DNA from: Caldilineales bacterium
GTDB taxonomy: Bacteria; Chloroflexota; Anaerolineae; JAAEKA01
Assembly (NCBI GenBank): GCA_021463315.1
Contig: JAJTXO010000040.1
Span: 1-14,470 of the forward strand
DNA: 14,470 bases
Direction of reading: 5' to 3'
This document shows positions 1 through 6,579 of this stretch, piece by piece (the stretch's first letter is position 1; every line of letters begins with the position of its first letter). The translations under genes and the position numbers were made by a program. The notes under the pieces were generated by a model. It saw only the letters and a program-made list of their open reading frames with translations. It did not search any database and was not told where the DNA came from.

Positions 1-477
1 ACCGCACTGGAGAATGTGCGGCTGGCCTGTCAGGCGTTGGGCAAGGACAACTTCAGCTTTCTGCGGCCAGCCAGCCATTTCCAGCAGTACGAGCAGCGAG
101 CCTGGGCGATCCTGCAGCAGGTGGGCCTGGCCGAGCGCGCGCTGATGCTGGCGCGCACGCTGCCGCATGGCGATCAGCGCAAGCTGGAGCTGGGCATCAT
201 CCTGGCCGCGGACCCGGAACTGCTGCTGCTGGACGAGCCGACCGCGGGCATGGCCGCCGAGCAAGTGCCGGAGCTGCTGGCGCTGATCAAGCAGATCCAG
301 ACCAGCGGCGACAAGACCATCGTCCTGGTGGAGCACAACATGAATGTGGTGATGAGCATCTCCGACCGCATCACCGTCATGCATCAGGGACAGATGCTGG
401 CCGAAGGGACGCCCGCCGAGATCGCGGCCAACGAGACGGTGCAGCGCGCCTATCTGGGCGGACTGTATGAGCTATGA
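1..477 (+). CDS. livG: ABC transporter ATP-binding protein, LivG type (5'-truncated by window edge)
   Basis: ATPase subunit of a branched-chain amino acid/amide-type importer; it hydrolyses ATP at the cytoplasmic face of the LivH/LivM channel. The reading frame is open from base 1, so the start, Walker A and Q-loop lie upstream. Visible are the ABC signature at 160-195 (LPHGDQRKLELG, a variant of the LivG/UrtD LAYGDQRRLEI type), Walker B with catalytic Glu at 220-240 (LLLLDEP), the D-loop (AGM) and the switch His (VEHNM) near 330-345. The C-terminal EGTPAEI…AYLGG ending is typical of LivG. The stop is TGA 475-477, and livF follows after a 115-base repeat-filled spacer. The urea-transport paralogue UrtD is an alternative, because the signature is somewhat UrtD-like and the substrate cannot be read from this fragment. 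Confidence 0.9.
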   Translation, partial: TALENVRLACQALGKDNFSFLRPASHFQQYEQRAWAILQQVGLAERALMLARTLPHGDQRKLELGIILAADPELLLLDEPTAGMAAEQVPELLALIKQIQTSGDKTIVLVEHNMNVVMSISDRITVMHQGQMLAEGTPAEIAANETVQRAYLGGLYEL

Positions 478-480
478 GAA

Positions 481-594
481 ATGGTTAATGGTGAACGGTC
501 AATGGGTAATGGTCAATGCCCTGCAACTGCCGCCGCGTACACGTTCTGCCGTTAACCATTAACCGTTACCCATTCACCATTGACCATTTGCCAT
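481..594. repeat. Paired inverted heptamer array in the livG–livF spacer
   Basis: The left arm (481-518) is a run of 7-base units of the form ATGGTNA. The right arm (557-594) is the same kind of run on the opposite strand. Pairing 481 with 594 through 518 with 557 gives 31 Watson–Crick pairs, 2 G·U pairs and 5 mismatches over 38 positions. A 38-base, GC-richer core (519-556) forms the loop. The right arm runs into the livF start codon (ATG 593-595), leaving no SD there. Most mismatches fall at the variable position of the heptamer. Confidence 0.85.
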
Positions 595-1297
595 GACCAA
601 CCTCCTCGAAGTCCACAACATTCACACCTTCATCGGCCAGTTCCACATCCTCGAAGGGGTCAGCGTGCAGGCGCCGGCTGGCGAGATCGTGGCTTTGCTA
701 GGGCGCAACGGCGCGGGCAAGACCACCACCCTCAAGTCGATCCTGGGGCTGACGCCGCCGCGCTCTGGCCAGGTGATCTTCGACGGCGTGGAGATCCAGG
801 GCCGGCGTCCCTTCGAGATCGCCGCGCTGGGCATCGGCTTCGTGCCGGAGCATCGCGCCATTTTCCGCGATCTGAGCGTCTACGAGAATCTCAAGATCGC
901 CGAGCGCAAAAAGGGCGACCTGGAGCGCAAGTCCGACTTCATCTTCGAGCTGTTCCCCGATCTCCAGCGCTTGATCAAGCTGCCCGGCACCCATCTTTCC
1001 GGCGGACAGCAGCAGATGCTGGCCTTGGCTCGCGCCCTGGTCCCCGACAATCGCCTGTTGCTGATCGACGAGCCCAGCGAGGGCCTGGCCCCGGTGATCA
1101 TCGAGGCCATGATGGACGCGATCCGCAGGCTGTCAGCTTCCACCACCGTGGTGCTGGTGGAGCAGAATTTCCTCGTGGCCAGCCAGCTCGCTCAGCGCTA
1201 CGTCATCGTCGAAGAAGGCCGCACGGTGCAAAGCGGCCTCATGGCCGATTTGACAAACGACAAGGCTACGATCCAGCGCTATTTGGGCGCGGCCTGA
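593..1297 (+). CDS. livF: ABC transporter ATP-binding protein, LivF type
   Basis: Second ATPase of the importer, expected to pair with LivG under the LivH/LivM membrane dimer. The protein has 234 residues, the usual LivF length. Walker A is at residues 37-44 (GRNGAGKT), the signature at 135-139 (LSGGQ, followed by QQMLALARAL), Walker B with catalytic Glu at 155-160 (LLLIDE, then PSEGLAP), and the switch-His position carries Gln (VEQNF), as is normal in LivF. The ATG start at 593 gives the canonical N-terminus (MTNLLEV) but has no Shine-Dalgarno sequence and lies inside the last heptamer of the upstream inverted repeat. It shares direction and spacing with livG and livH, so one operon is likely. 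Confidence 0.95.
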   Translation: MTNLLEVHNIHTFIGQFHILEGVSVQAPAGEIVALLGRNGAGKTTTLKSILGLTPPRSGQVIFDGVEIQGRRPFEIAALGIGFVPEHRAIFRDLSVYENLKIAERKKGDLERKSDFIFELFPDLQRLIKLPGTHLSGGQQQMLALARALVPDNRLLLIDEPSEGLAPVIIEAMMDAIRRLSASTTVVLVEQNFLVASQLAQRYVIVEEGRTVQSGLMADLTNDKATIQRYLGAA

Positions 1298-1303
1298 GCA
1301 AGG

Positions 1304-1467
1304 GTTAATCGGTGAAATGGTGAATGGTGAATTGGTGAATTGGTGAATGGTTAATTGGTGAATTGGTGAATGGTGAATTGGTTAATGGTTAGCGGCAGAA
1401 TCCCTGCATGCGCAGCGCTCCGGACATTGACAATTCAGCCATTCAGCCATTCACCAATTGACCATTC
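1304..1467. repeat. Inverted heptamer/octamer repeat element in the livF–livH spacer
   Basis: The left block (about 1304-1391) consists of about eleven alternating 7- and 8-base units, TGGTGAA/TGGTGAAT with TTA variants, starting six bases after the livF stop. A GC-rich core (about 1392-1425) contains CGGCAGA (1393-1399) and TCCCTGCATGCGCA. The right block (about 1426-1467) carries the same units in reverse complement; for example, 1447-1458 is the exact complement of ATTGGTGAATGG, which occurs at 1339-1350 and 1362-1373. The architecture matches the livG–livF spacer. Confidence 0.82.
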
Positions 1468-1500
1468 TTTCCCCCTTCCGCCCATACACGGACATCCCAC

Positions 1501-3087
1501 ATGAACAACTTCCTCCGATCCTTCGGCAAAAACCGCACGTTATTCCTGACCCTGATCATCCTGGCGCTGCTCTTTCTGCTGGCCATCCAGGGCATGACCA
1601 CGCGCGATTGGGTGGTGACTGTGCTGCGTGGGCTGGCAGTGGGGTCGATCACCTTCTTGGTGGCGGCCGGGCTGAGCATCATCATGGGGCTGATGGACGT
1701 GCTCAACCTGGCGCACGGCACGCTGTACATGATCGGCGCCTATGTGGGCTGGAGCATGTATGTGCGTCCCGATGCCATGGTGGACATGGCCACTCCCTTC
1801 GGGCTGCTGCTGGCTGGCTTTGCCTTGATGCCGCTCTGGGCGCCGCTGCTGGCCCGCCGGTCGTTCAGCCGCAACGTGGCGCGCATCTGGCCGTGGGCGG
1901 CGCTGCTGCTGGGACTGGCCCTGTTGATCTATGGATTGACCAGCGCGCCGGTGGCTGTGTGGAGCGGCTCCGACTATCAGAACAGCCCCATCGTCTGGAC
2001 GCAGTTCGCGGAGGTCGGCGCGGTAGCGCAGAATGTGCAGCCGGCAACTTTCCAGCCGGGCCAGTCGCCGGTGCTGATCTGGGGAGCCATTCTGCTGGGC
2101 AGCGCGCTGGCCGGCCTGGCCATCGTCGGCCTGGTGCAGAGCCGTCGCGGGTCGGAAGCGCAGACGCGTCTCTCGCCGGCCCGCCCGCTGGCCAGTTTCG
2201 CCATCCTGGCGGGCCTGGCGCTGCTGCTCTTCCTGGTGAACACGCCGCTGACCGCATTCCTGTTCGGCCTGAGCACCAATATCCTGTTCATTCTGGCCAT
2301 TCTCGTCGCCGCACTGGTGGGCGTAGGGCTGGGCAGCCTGATGGAGGCCACGCTGATCCGGCCGCTCTATGCCCGCGCGATCTATCAGATCATGCTGACC
2401 TTCGGGCTGGCCTTCATCGGCACCGAGCTGGTGCGCACCATCTGGGGGCGCACAGGTTTCACCATGCCCAAGCCCGCGCTGTTTGCCAGCACCGGCGACG
2501 GCTGCCCGGCCAGCAGCATTGCCGGCTGGCTGCAGAACAACTGCTCGACCATCGTTTGGAAGATCGGCGGCCAGAACGCACTGATCCGCACCTACAACGA
2601 GATCTTCGTCATTCTGGTGGGTCTGCTGGTCCTGATCGCCGTCTGGCTGCTTTTGCAGCGCTCGCGGCTGGGCATGATCATTCGCGCCGGCGTGCAGGAC
2701 AGCGCCATGGTGGAGGCGTTGGGCATCAATGTGCGCCGTGTGTTCACGTTGGTCTTTGGCTTGGGCGTCGGGCTGGCTGCGTTGGGCGGCGTGATCGCAG
2801 CGCCGGCCGGCGGTCTGTCGGACGCCATGGGCGCCACGCTCTTGCTGGGCTCGCTGATTGCGCTGGCTATCGGCGGCCTGACCAGCTATCCCGGCGCGGC
2901 CGCGGGTGCGATCATCGTCGGCCTGGTGCAGCAGTTCATCATCCGCTTTGGCCAGTTGGGCATCAACCTGCCCTTCCTGGACGAACCGTGGAAGCCCACC
3001 CCCCCCATCGTGCCCGCCTCGACGATCATCCTGATGATCATCGTCCTGCTGGCGCTGCCGCAGGGATTGTTTGGACGGAAAGAGTGA
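1501..3087 (+). CDS. livH: ABC transporter permease, LivH type, enlarged
   Basis: Integral-membrane subunit forming the translocation path with LivM. At 528 residues it is far longer than the roughly 290-310 usual for LivH. Family sequence is seen at residues about 42-83 (GLSIIMGLMDVLNLAHGTL, then YMIGAYVG), 268-316 (LIRPLYARAIYQ and the following helix) and 385-470 (SRLGMIIRAGVQD…ALGINVRRVFTL, then AALGGVIAAPAGGL). Between them lies an extra stretch, about residues 95-265, with several added hydrophobic helices (around 98-117, 130-146, 190-211 and 231-248) separated by polar loops. A second enlarged loop at 320-360 contains two cysteines (335 and 348). The ATG at 1501 has no SD. The TGA stop (3085-3087) lies within the first unit of the downstream heptamer array. 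The permease assignment is secure; the substrate is unknown. Confidence 0.93.
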   Translation: MNNFLRSFGKNRTLFLTLIILALLFLLAIQGMTTRDWVVTVLRGLAVGSITFLVAAGLSIIMGLMDVLNLAHGTLYMIGAYVGWSMYVRPDAMVDMATPFGLLLAGFALMPLWAPLLARRSFSRNVARIWPWAALLLGLALLIYGLTSAPVAVWSGSDYQNSPIVWTQFAEVGAVAQNVQPATFQPGQSPVLIWGAILLGSALAGLAIVGLVQSRRGSEAQTRLSPARPLASFAILAGLALLLFLVNTPLTAFLFGLSTNILFILAILVAALVGVGLGSLMEATLIRPLYARAIYQIMLTFGLAFIGTELVRTIWGRTGFTMPKPALFASTGDGCPASSIAGWLQNNCSTIVWKIGGQNALIRTYNEIFVILVGLLVLIAVWLLLQRSRLGMIIRAGVQDSAMVEALGINVRRVFTLVFGLGVGLAALGGVIAAPAGGLSDAMGATLLLGSLIALAIGGLTSYPGAAAGAIIVGLVQQFIIRFGQLGINLPFLDEPWKPTPPIVPASTIILMIIVLLALPQGLFGRKE

Positions 3088-3180
3088 TCGGTGAACGGTG
3101 ATCGGTGATCGCTGATCGGTGATCGGTGATCGGTGATCGGTGATCGGTGATCGGTAATCGGTGATCGGTGATCGGTGATC
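3084..3180. repeat. Tandem heptamer array GTGATCG
   Basis: Fourteen consecutive 7-base units starting at 3084, 3091, 3098 and so on to 3175, with no phase break. Variants are GTGAACG (3091), CTGATCG (3112), GTAATCG (3154) and GTGATCT (3175). The first unit contains the livH stop codon. Twelve units contain GATC. TGA or TAA recurs every 7 bases, so all three + frames are closed, while the complementary strand stays open and yields spurious antisense ORFs. Confidence 0.95.
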
Positions 3181-3181
3181 T

Positions 3182-3237
3182 CTGACCTCTGACCTCTGAC
3201 TTCTGACTTCTGACTTCTGACTTCCGACTTCTGACCT
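3182..3237. repeat. Tandem heptamer array CTGACYT
   Basis: Eight 7-base units (CTGACCT or CTGACTT, with one CCGACTT at 3224) continue directly from the GTGATCG array in the same 7-base phase. The combined array is therefore 22 units, 3084-3237. It ends in a C-rich run, followed by CGGCAGA (3261-3267), the word also seen in the other two liv spacers. Confidence 0.95.
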
Positions 3238-3296
3238 CCCCCGTCCCCGTAAACAGTAATCGGCAGACGCATCCCGCTGACTCCGGTTCAAGGCTC

Positions 3297-3302
3297 AAGG
3301 AG
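3297..3302 (+). promoter_or_regulatory. Ribosome binding site of livM
   Basis: AAGGAG lies five bases upstream of the livM ATG at 3308. It is the only clear SD among the livF, livH and livM starts, which fixes the livM start and contrasts with the SD-less livF and livH. Confidence 0.8.
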
Positions 3303-3307
3303 CACGC

Positions 3308-4384
3308 ATGCCCTCACAAGGCTCTTTTTTCAAACGCAACCTGGCTTTCATCCTGACCGTCGGCGTGCTGGTGGCGTTGCCCTTTGCGCTGGCGCTGCTC
3401 AACGGCCAGTCCTTTGCCAGCCTGCTGGCCAACGAGGCCGGCGATGCCAAGTTCCTGCAAGGGCTGATGATCGAGATCTTCATCCTGGCAGTGTTTGCCA
3501 TCAGCTACGATCTGGTGCTGGGCATCACGGGCCTGCTCTCCTTTGGGCACGGCATGTTCTTCGCCTTCGGCGCCTACATGGCTGGCATCTTGCTCAAGAG
3601 CTTTGGCTGGCCGCTCTGGCAGGTGCTGATCGGCATTGTCGTGCTGGGCGTGATGCAGGCGCTGCTCTTTGCGCTGGTGCTGCCGCGCGTCAAGGGCATC
3701 ACCTTCGCCTTGGTGACGCTGGGCATCGCGTCGGTCTTCGATATCCTGATCAAGTCGCAGGAGCTAAACGCCTTCACTGGCGCGGACGTGGGCCTGCAAG
3801 GGGTGCCGCGGCCCGCCGGCCTCAGCCCAGCGGACGATCGGTTGCGCTTCTACTACATCGCCTTGATTTTCGCCGTGGTGGTCTATCTGATCTACAAGCG
3901 CTTCGTCGATTCGCCCACCGGCCGGGTCTGCATCGCCTCCCGCGAGAACGAAAACCGGGCCCTGAGCATCGGCTTCAACACCTTCTACTTCAAGTTGACT
4001 GCGCTGGTGGTGGCCAGCATCACCGCCGCGCTGGCCGGCATGTTGCACACCCTCTACAAGCCCCTTGTCAGTCCAGAGATCGCCGGCCTGGGCTTCACCG
4101 TCCAGGGGCTGCTGATGCTGCTGATCGGCGGCATCGGCACGCTCAGCGGCGCCATGGTCGGCGCAGCCGTGCTGCGCCTGATGGAGTTCTACTTCTCGCG
4201 TTGGTTCGGCGAAAGCTCCGGCTTCGTCATCGGCGCCGTCTACGTCATGATCGTCTTGTTCCTCCCCTACGGCATCGTGGGCACCTGGCGGCTGCGCCGG
4301 CTGGACATCAAGGCCGGCTGGCAGCGCTTGTTGGATCTGCTGCAACTGAACAAGCCAAAACCGGGCGGCGCTGATCGGAAATGA
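3308..4384 (+). CDS. livM: ABC transporter permease, LivM type
   Basis: Second membrane subunit of the importer. The 358-residue protein has an N-terminal membrane segment (residues about 11-31), the LivM-characteristic stretch YDLVLGITGLLSFGHGMFF with GAYMAG near residues 67-95, and the permease–ATPase coupling region SPTGRVCIASRENE…ALSIGFN near 200-225. This is followed by helices containing LAGMLHTLYK and the GGIGTLSGAMVGA motif (about 275-290). The polar tail (NKPKPGGADRK) is cytoplasmic by family topology. The start at 3308 is supported by AAGGAG five bases upstream. It is the last gene of the liv cluster; the following gene, tig, has its own promoter 70 bases downstream. Confidence 0.95.
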   Translation: MPSQGSFFKRNLAFILTVGVLVALPFALALLNGQSFASLLANEAGDAKFLQGLMIEIFILAVFAISYDLVLGITGLLSFGHGMFFAFGAYMAGILLKSFGWPLWQVLIGIVVLGVMQALLFALVLPRVKGITFALVTLGIASVFDILIKSQELNAFTGADVGLQGVPRPAGLSPADDRLRFYYIALIFAVVVYLIYKRFVDSPTGRVCIASRENENRALSIGFNTFYFKLTALVVASITAALAGMLHTLYKPLVSPEIAGLGFTVQGLLMLLIGGIGTLSGAMVGAAVLRLMEFYFSRWFGESSGFVIGAVYVMIVLFLPYGIVGTWRLRRLDIKAGWQRLLDLLQLNKPKPGGADRK

Positions 4385-4452
4385 CAGGATGTCGATGGCC
4401 GTCTACCTCCAGGCCAATTGTAACAAGCGCTCCAGCCAGCGGCAAACCTACT

Positions 4453-4483
4453 TTGCATCAAACCAATCGACCTGTGCTATAAT
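4453..4483 (+). promoter_or_regulatory. Extended -10 promoter ahead of tig–clpP–clpX
   Basis: A perfect TATAAT at 4478-4483 is preceded by TGC (4475-4477), giving the extended -10 form TGCTATAAT. A weak -35-like TTGCAT is at 4453-4458 with a 19-base spacing, acceptable for an extended -10 promoter. Transcription would begin near 4490, leaving a leader of about 68 bases before the TTG start of tig. The sequence is a textbook match to a housekeeping-sigma promoter; activity is inferred. Confidence 0.75.
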
Positions 4484-4539
4484 CTCCGGCGATTGAAAGC
4501 ACGGCCCAAAGGTCACACCAAGACGGGCTGTTCAGGTTG

Positions 4540-4546
4540 AAAGGAG
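4540..4546 (+). promoter_or_regulatory. Ribosome binding site that decides the tig start
   Basis: AAAGGAG lies 11 bases before TTG 4558. An in-frame TTG at 4537 would place this SD inside the gene, so 4558 is the better start. Confidence 0.75.
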
Positions 4547-4557
4547 CACAAAGAACA

Positions 4558-5916
4558 TTGAAAATCACAACAGAGCGTTTGCCCCATGCGCAGATTGCGC
4601 TGATCATCCAGCCCGACGAGCAACAGGTTGAGCAGGCGCTGCGCAAGGCCGCGGCCAAAGTCGCCCAGCGCTATACCATCCCTGGCTTTCGCAAGGGCAA
4701 GGCCCCCTTTGCGGCCGTGGTGCGCGCCTACGGCAAAGAGGCGCTTTTTGAGCAGGCCGCCGAGGACATGGGCGATGAAGTATATAAGCAGGCGCTGGCA
4801 GAGACCGGCTTGCAGCCCGTCGGCCCCGGTGTGCTGGAGGACGTTTCCTTCGATCCCCTGGTTTATCGCCTGGTGCTGCCCATGCCGCCGGAGATCGATC
4901 TGGGCGACTATCGCTCGGTGCGCGTCGAGCGGCCGGCGATCGAGATCAGCGACGACGAGATAGAGGCCGAGTTGCTGAAGCTGCAAGAGGAGCAGGCCGA
5001 GTGGCTGCCGCTGGAGGATGAGGGCGCGGACTATGGCGACCTGCTGATCATGCGGATTCAGGGCGCGGCCAGCGAAGAAAAGATCGTCGACGACGAGGCC
5101 TTCGAGTTGATCCTCGAGCAGAAGAGCGAGGGTTTTCCGCCCGGCTTCGATCAGCAGTTCCTGGGCGCCAAGACCGGCGATCAGATCGCCTTCGATGTGA
5201 CCTATCCTGACGACTGGGCTTCCGATTTTGCCGGCGTCGAGGCTCACTTCGAGGCCCAGATCATCAGCGTCAAGCACCGTGAGCTGCCGGAGCTGAACGA
5301 CGACTTTGCCTTGCTGGTGGGCGACTACGATACGCTGGACGCTCTCAAGCAGAACATCCGTGAGGGCCTCTTGGAGCAGCTACAAGACGTGGCGGACACC
5401 GACTTTGCCAATGCTGTGCTGGCCAAGGTGATCGAAGGCGCCGTCTCCATCGAGTACCCGCCCGTCTTGGTCGAAAATGCCGTCGATCGTGTGATGTTCG
5501 AGCAGGAGCAAAGCATGCGCCGCGCTGGCCTGCCGATGAGCGAGTTCCTGCGTTTGACAGGCCGGACCGAGGCCGATATGCGCGAGATGATGCATGGCCG
5601 GGCCGAGGCTGATCTGCGCACCGATCTGGTGCTGGACACCCTGGTCAAGCTGGAGGGCCTGCGCGCGACCGACGACGAGATCGACGAGCGCGTCAGTCAA
5701 CTGCTGGCAGATTCCGATGCAGAAGACGCGTCGCTGGTGGAGTTCCTGCAGTCGCCCAGTGGTCGCCATGCTTTGTCCCATGACATCGACCGACGCAAGG
5801 CCATCCAGCGTATGATCGCCATTGGCGACGGCACGGCGCCGGAACTGACTAGCGACCCCGAGCCGCCGGTTGACTCCGCAACAGAGCCGCCGGCTGACTC
5901 CGCAGAGTCGGCGTAG
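4558..5916 (+). CDS. tig: Trigger factor, ribosome-associated chaperone / peptidyl-prolyl isomerase
   Basis: Binds ribosomal protein uL23 at the exit tunnel and shields nascent chains. Starting at TTG 4558, the protein has 452 residues and the family N-terminus MKITTERLPHAQI. The ribosome-docking signature GFRKGKAP is at residues 43-50. An FKBP-like isomerase domain follows at about 150-240 (LPLEDEGADYGDLL…FPPGFDQQFLGAKTGD), then the helical chaperone arms to about 430. The tail is acidic and Pro/Ser-rich and contains a duplicated EPPxDSA block. An in-frame TTG at 4537 would add seven residues but would put the AAAGGAG RBS inside the coding sequence. The order tig–clpP–clpX is conserved in many bacteria. 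clpP starts 17 bases after the TAG stop, so the two are probably co-transcribed. Confidence 0.95.
   Translation: MKITTERLPHAQIALIIQPDEQQVEQALRKAAAKVAQRYTIPGFRKGKAPFAAVVRAYGKEALFEQAAEDMGDEVYKQALAETGLQPVGPGVLEDVSFDPLVYRLVLPMPPEIDLGDYRSVRVERPAIEISDDEIEAELLKLQEEQAEWLPLEDEGADYGDLLIMRIQGAASEEKIVDDEAFELILEQKSEGFPPGFDQQFLGAKTGDQIAFDVTYPDDWASDFAGVEAHFEAQIISVKHRELPELNDDFALLVGDYDTLDALKQNIREGLLEQLQDVADTDFANAVLAKVIEGAVSIEYPPVLVENAVDRVMFEQEQSMRRAGLPMSEFLRLTGRTEADMREMMHGRAEADLRTDLVLDTLVKLEGLRATDDEIDERVSQLLADSDAEDASLVEFLQSPSGRHALSHDIDRRKAIQRMIAIGDGTAPELTSDPEPPVDSATEPPADSAESA
5860..5904 (+). repeat. Direct 21-base repeat in the 3' end of tig
   Basis: Two 21-base copies (5860-5880 and 5884-5904) differ at one base (GTTGAC versus GCTGAC) and are separated by ACA. 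This is a 24-base period that keeps the frame and encodes the duplicated EPPVDSAT/EPPADSAE tail. A recent in-frame duplication is the simplest reading. Confidence 0.9.
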
Positions 5917-5924
5917 ACAAGATC

Positions 5925-5930
5925 GGAGGA
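5925..5930 (+). promoter_or_regulatory. Ribosome binding site of clpP
   Basis: GGAGGA lies just before GTG 5934 (three to four bases of spacing, slightly tight). It favours GTG 5934 over the in-frame ATGs at 5958 and 5967. Confidence 0.7.
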
Positions 5931-5933
5931 AAC

Positions 5934-6575
5934 GTGTTCGACCAGTATCCCCAGTCCATGGTTCCCATGGTCATCGAGACCACCGCACGCGGCGAGCGCG
6001 CCTACGACATCTACTCGCTGCTGCTGCGTGAGCGCATCATCTTCCTGGGAACGCCCATCAACGACCAGATCGCCAACCTGATTGTCGCCCAGTTGCTCTA
6101 CCTCAACCGTGAGGACCCGGAGCGCGACATCTTCATGTACATCAACTCGCCCGGCGGCTCAGTTTATGCCGGGCTGGCTATCTACGACACCATGCAGATG
6201 ATCGAAGCGCCGGTCAGCACCACCGCTGTCGGCGTGACGGCTAGCATGGGCACGGTGCTGCTGGCAGCCGGCCACAAGGGCAAGCGCTACGCCCTGCCCC
6301 ATGCCACGGTGCATATGCATCCGGCCGGCGGCGGCGCCCAGGGCTACACCCCCGATGTGCGCATCCAGTTCAAGGAGCTGGAGCGCGTCCAGACCCAGCT
6401 CTTCCACATTCTGGCCAAGCACACCGGCCAGACCGCGCAGATCATCGAGGAAGACTTCGACCGCGACCGCTGGATGACCGCGCTGGAGGCCAAGGACTAT
6501 GGCCTGGTGGACGACGTGCTGGGCGACACCAGCGACGTGATCAAGGCGCTGGAAGACGAGCGCTTGCAGCGCTAG
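5934..6575 (+). CDS. clpP: ATP-dependent Clp protease proteolytic subunit
   Basis: Tetradecameric serine peptidase core that degrades substrates unfolded by ClpX or other Clp ATPases in the cytoplasm. The 213-residue protein starts with a GTG codon supported by GGAGGA. The catalytic triad is intact: Ser104 (VTASMG), His129 (HMHP) and Asp178 (DRDRW). The oxyanion/strand motif INSPGGSVYAG is at 70-80 and the N-terminal family motif VPMVIETTARGERAYDIYS precedes it. The segment after the catalytic His reads PAGGGAQGYTPDV rather than the common QPxGGxQGQATDI, a modest divergence in the handle region. It lies 17 bases after tig and 30 bases before clpX, fitting one operon. Confidence 0.97.
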   Translation: MFDQYPQSMVPMVIETTARGERAYDIYSLLLRERIIFLGTPINDQIANLIVAQLLYLNREDPERDIFMYINSPGGSVYAGLAIYDTMQMIEAPVSTTAVGVTASMGTVLLAAGHKGKRYALPHATVHMHPAGGGAQGYTPDVRIQFKELERVQTQLFHILAKHTGQTAQIIEEDFDRDRWMTALEAKDYGLVDDVLGDTSDVIKALEDERLQR

Positions 6576-6579
6576 ACAC

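Noticed and set aside
1427..1455. Perfect TTGACA (1427-1432) as a -35 box for livH
   Set aside because: No TATAAT-like hexamer occurs at 16-19 bases downstream (the sequence there is CATTCACCA), and TTGACA is part of the repeat arm.
3084..3237. CRISPR array
   Set aside because: The units are 7 bases in direct tandem with no spacers, and no cas genes are present.
1540..3291. 583-residue open frame on the minus strand across livH and the heptamer array
   Set aside because: Composition is Gln/Asp/His/Arg-rich and its N-terminal part is pure heptamer translation. livH on the + strand explains the region.
4537..4560. Upstream TTG (4537) as the tig start
   Set aside because: It would put the AAAGGAG ribosome binding site inside the gene, whereas TTG 4558 gives the family N-terminus MKITTE.
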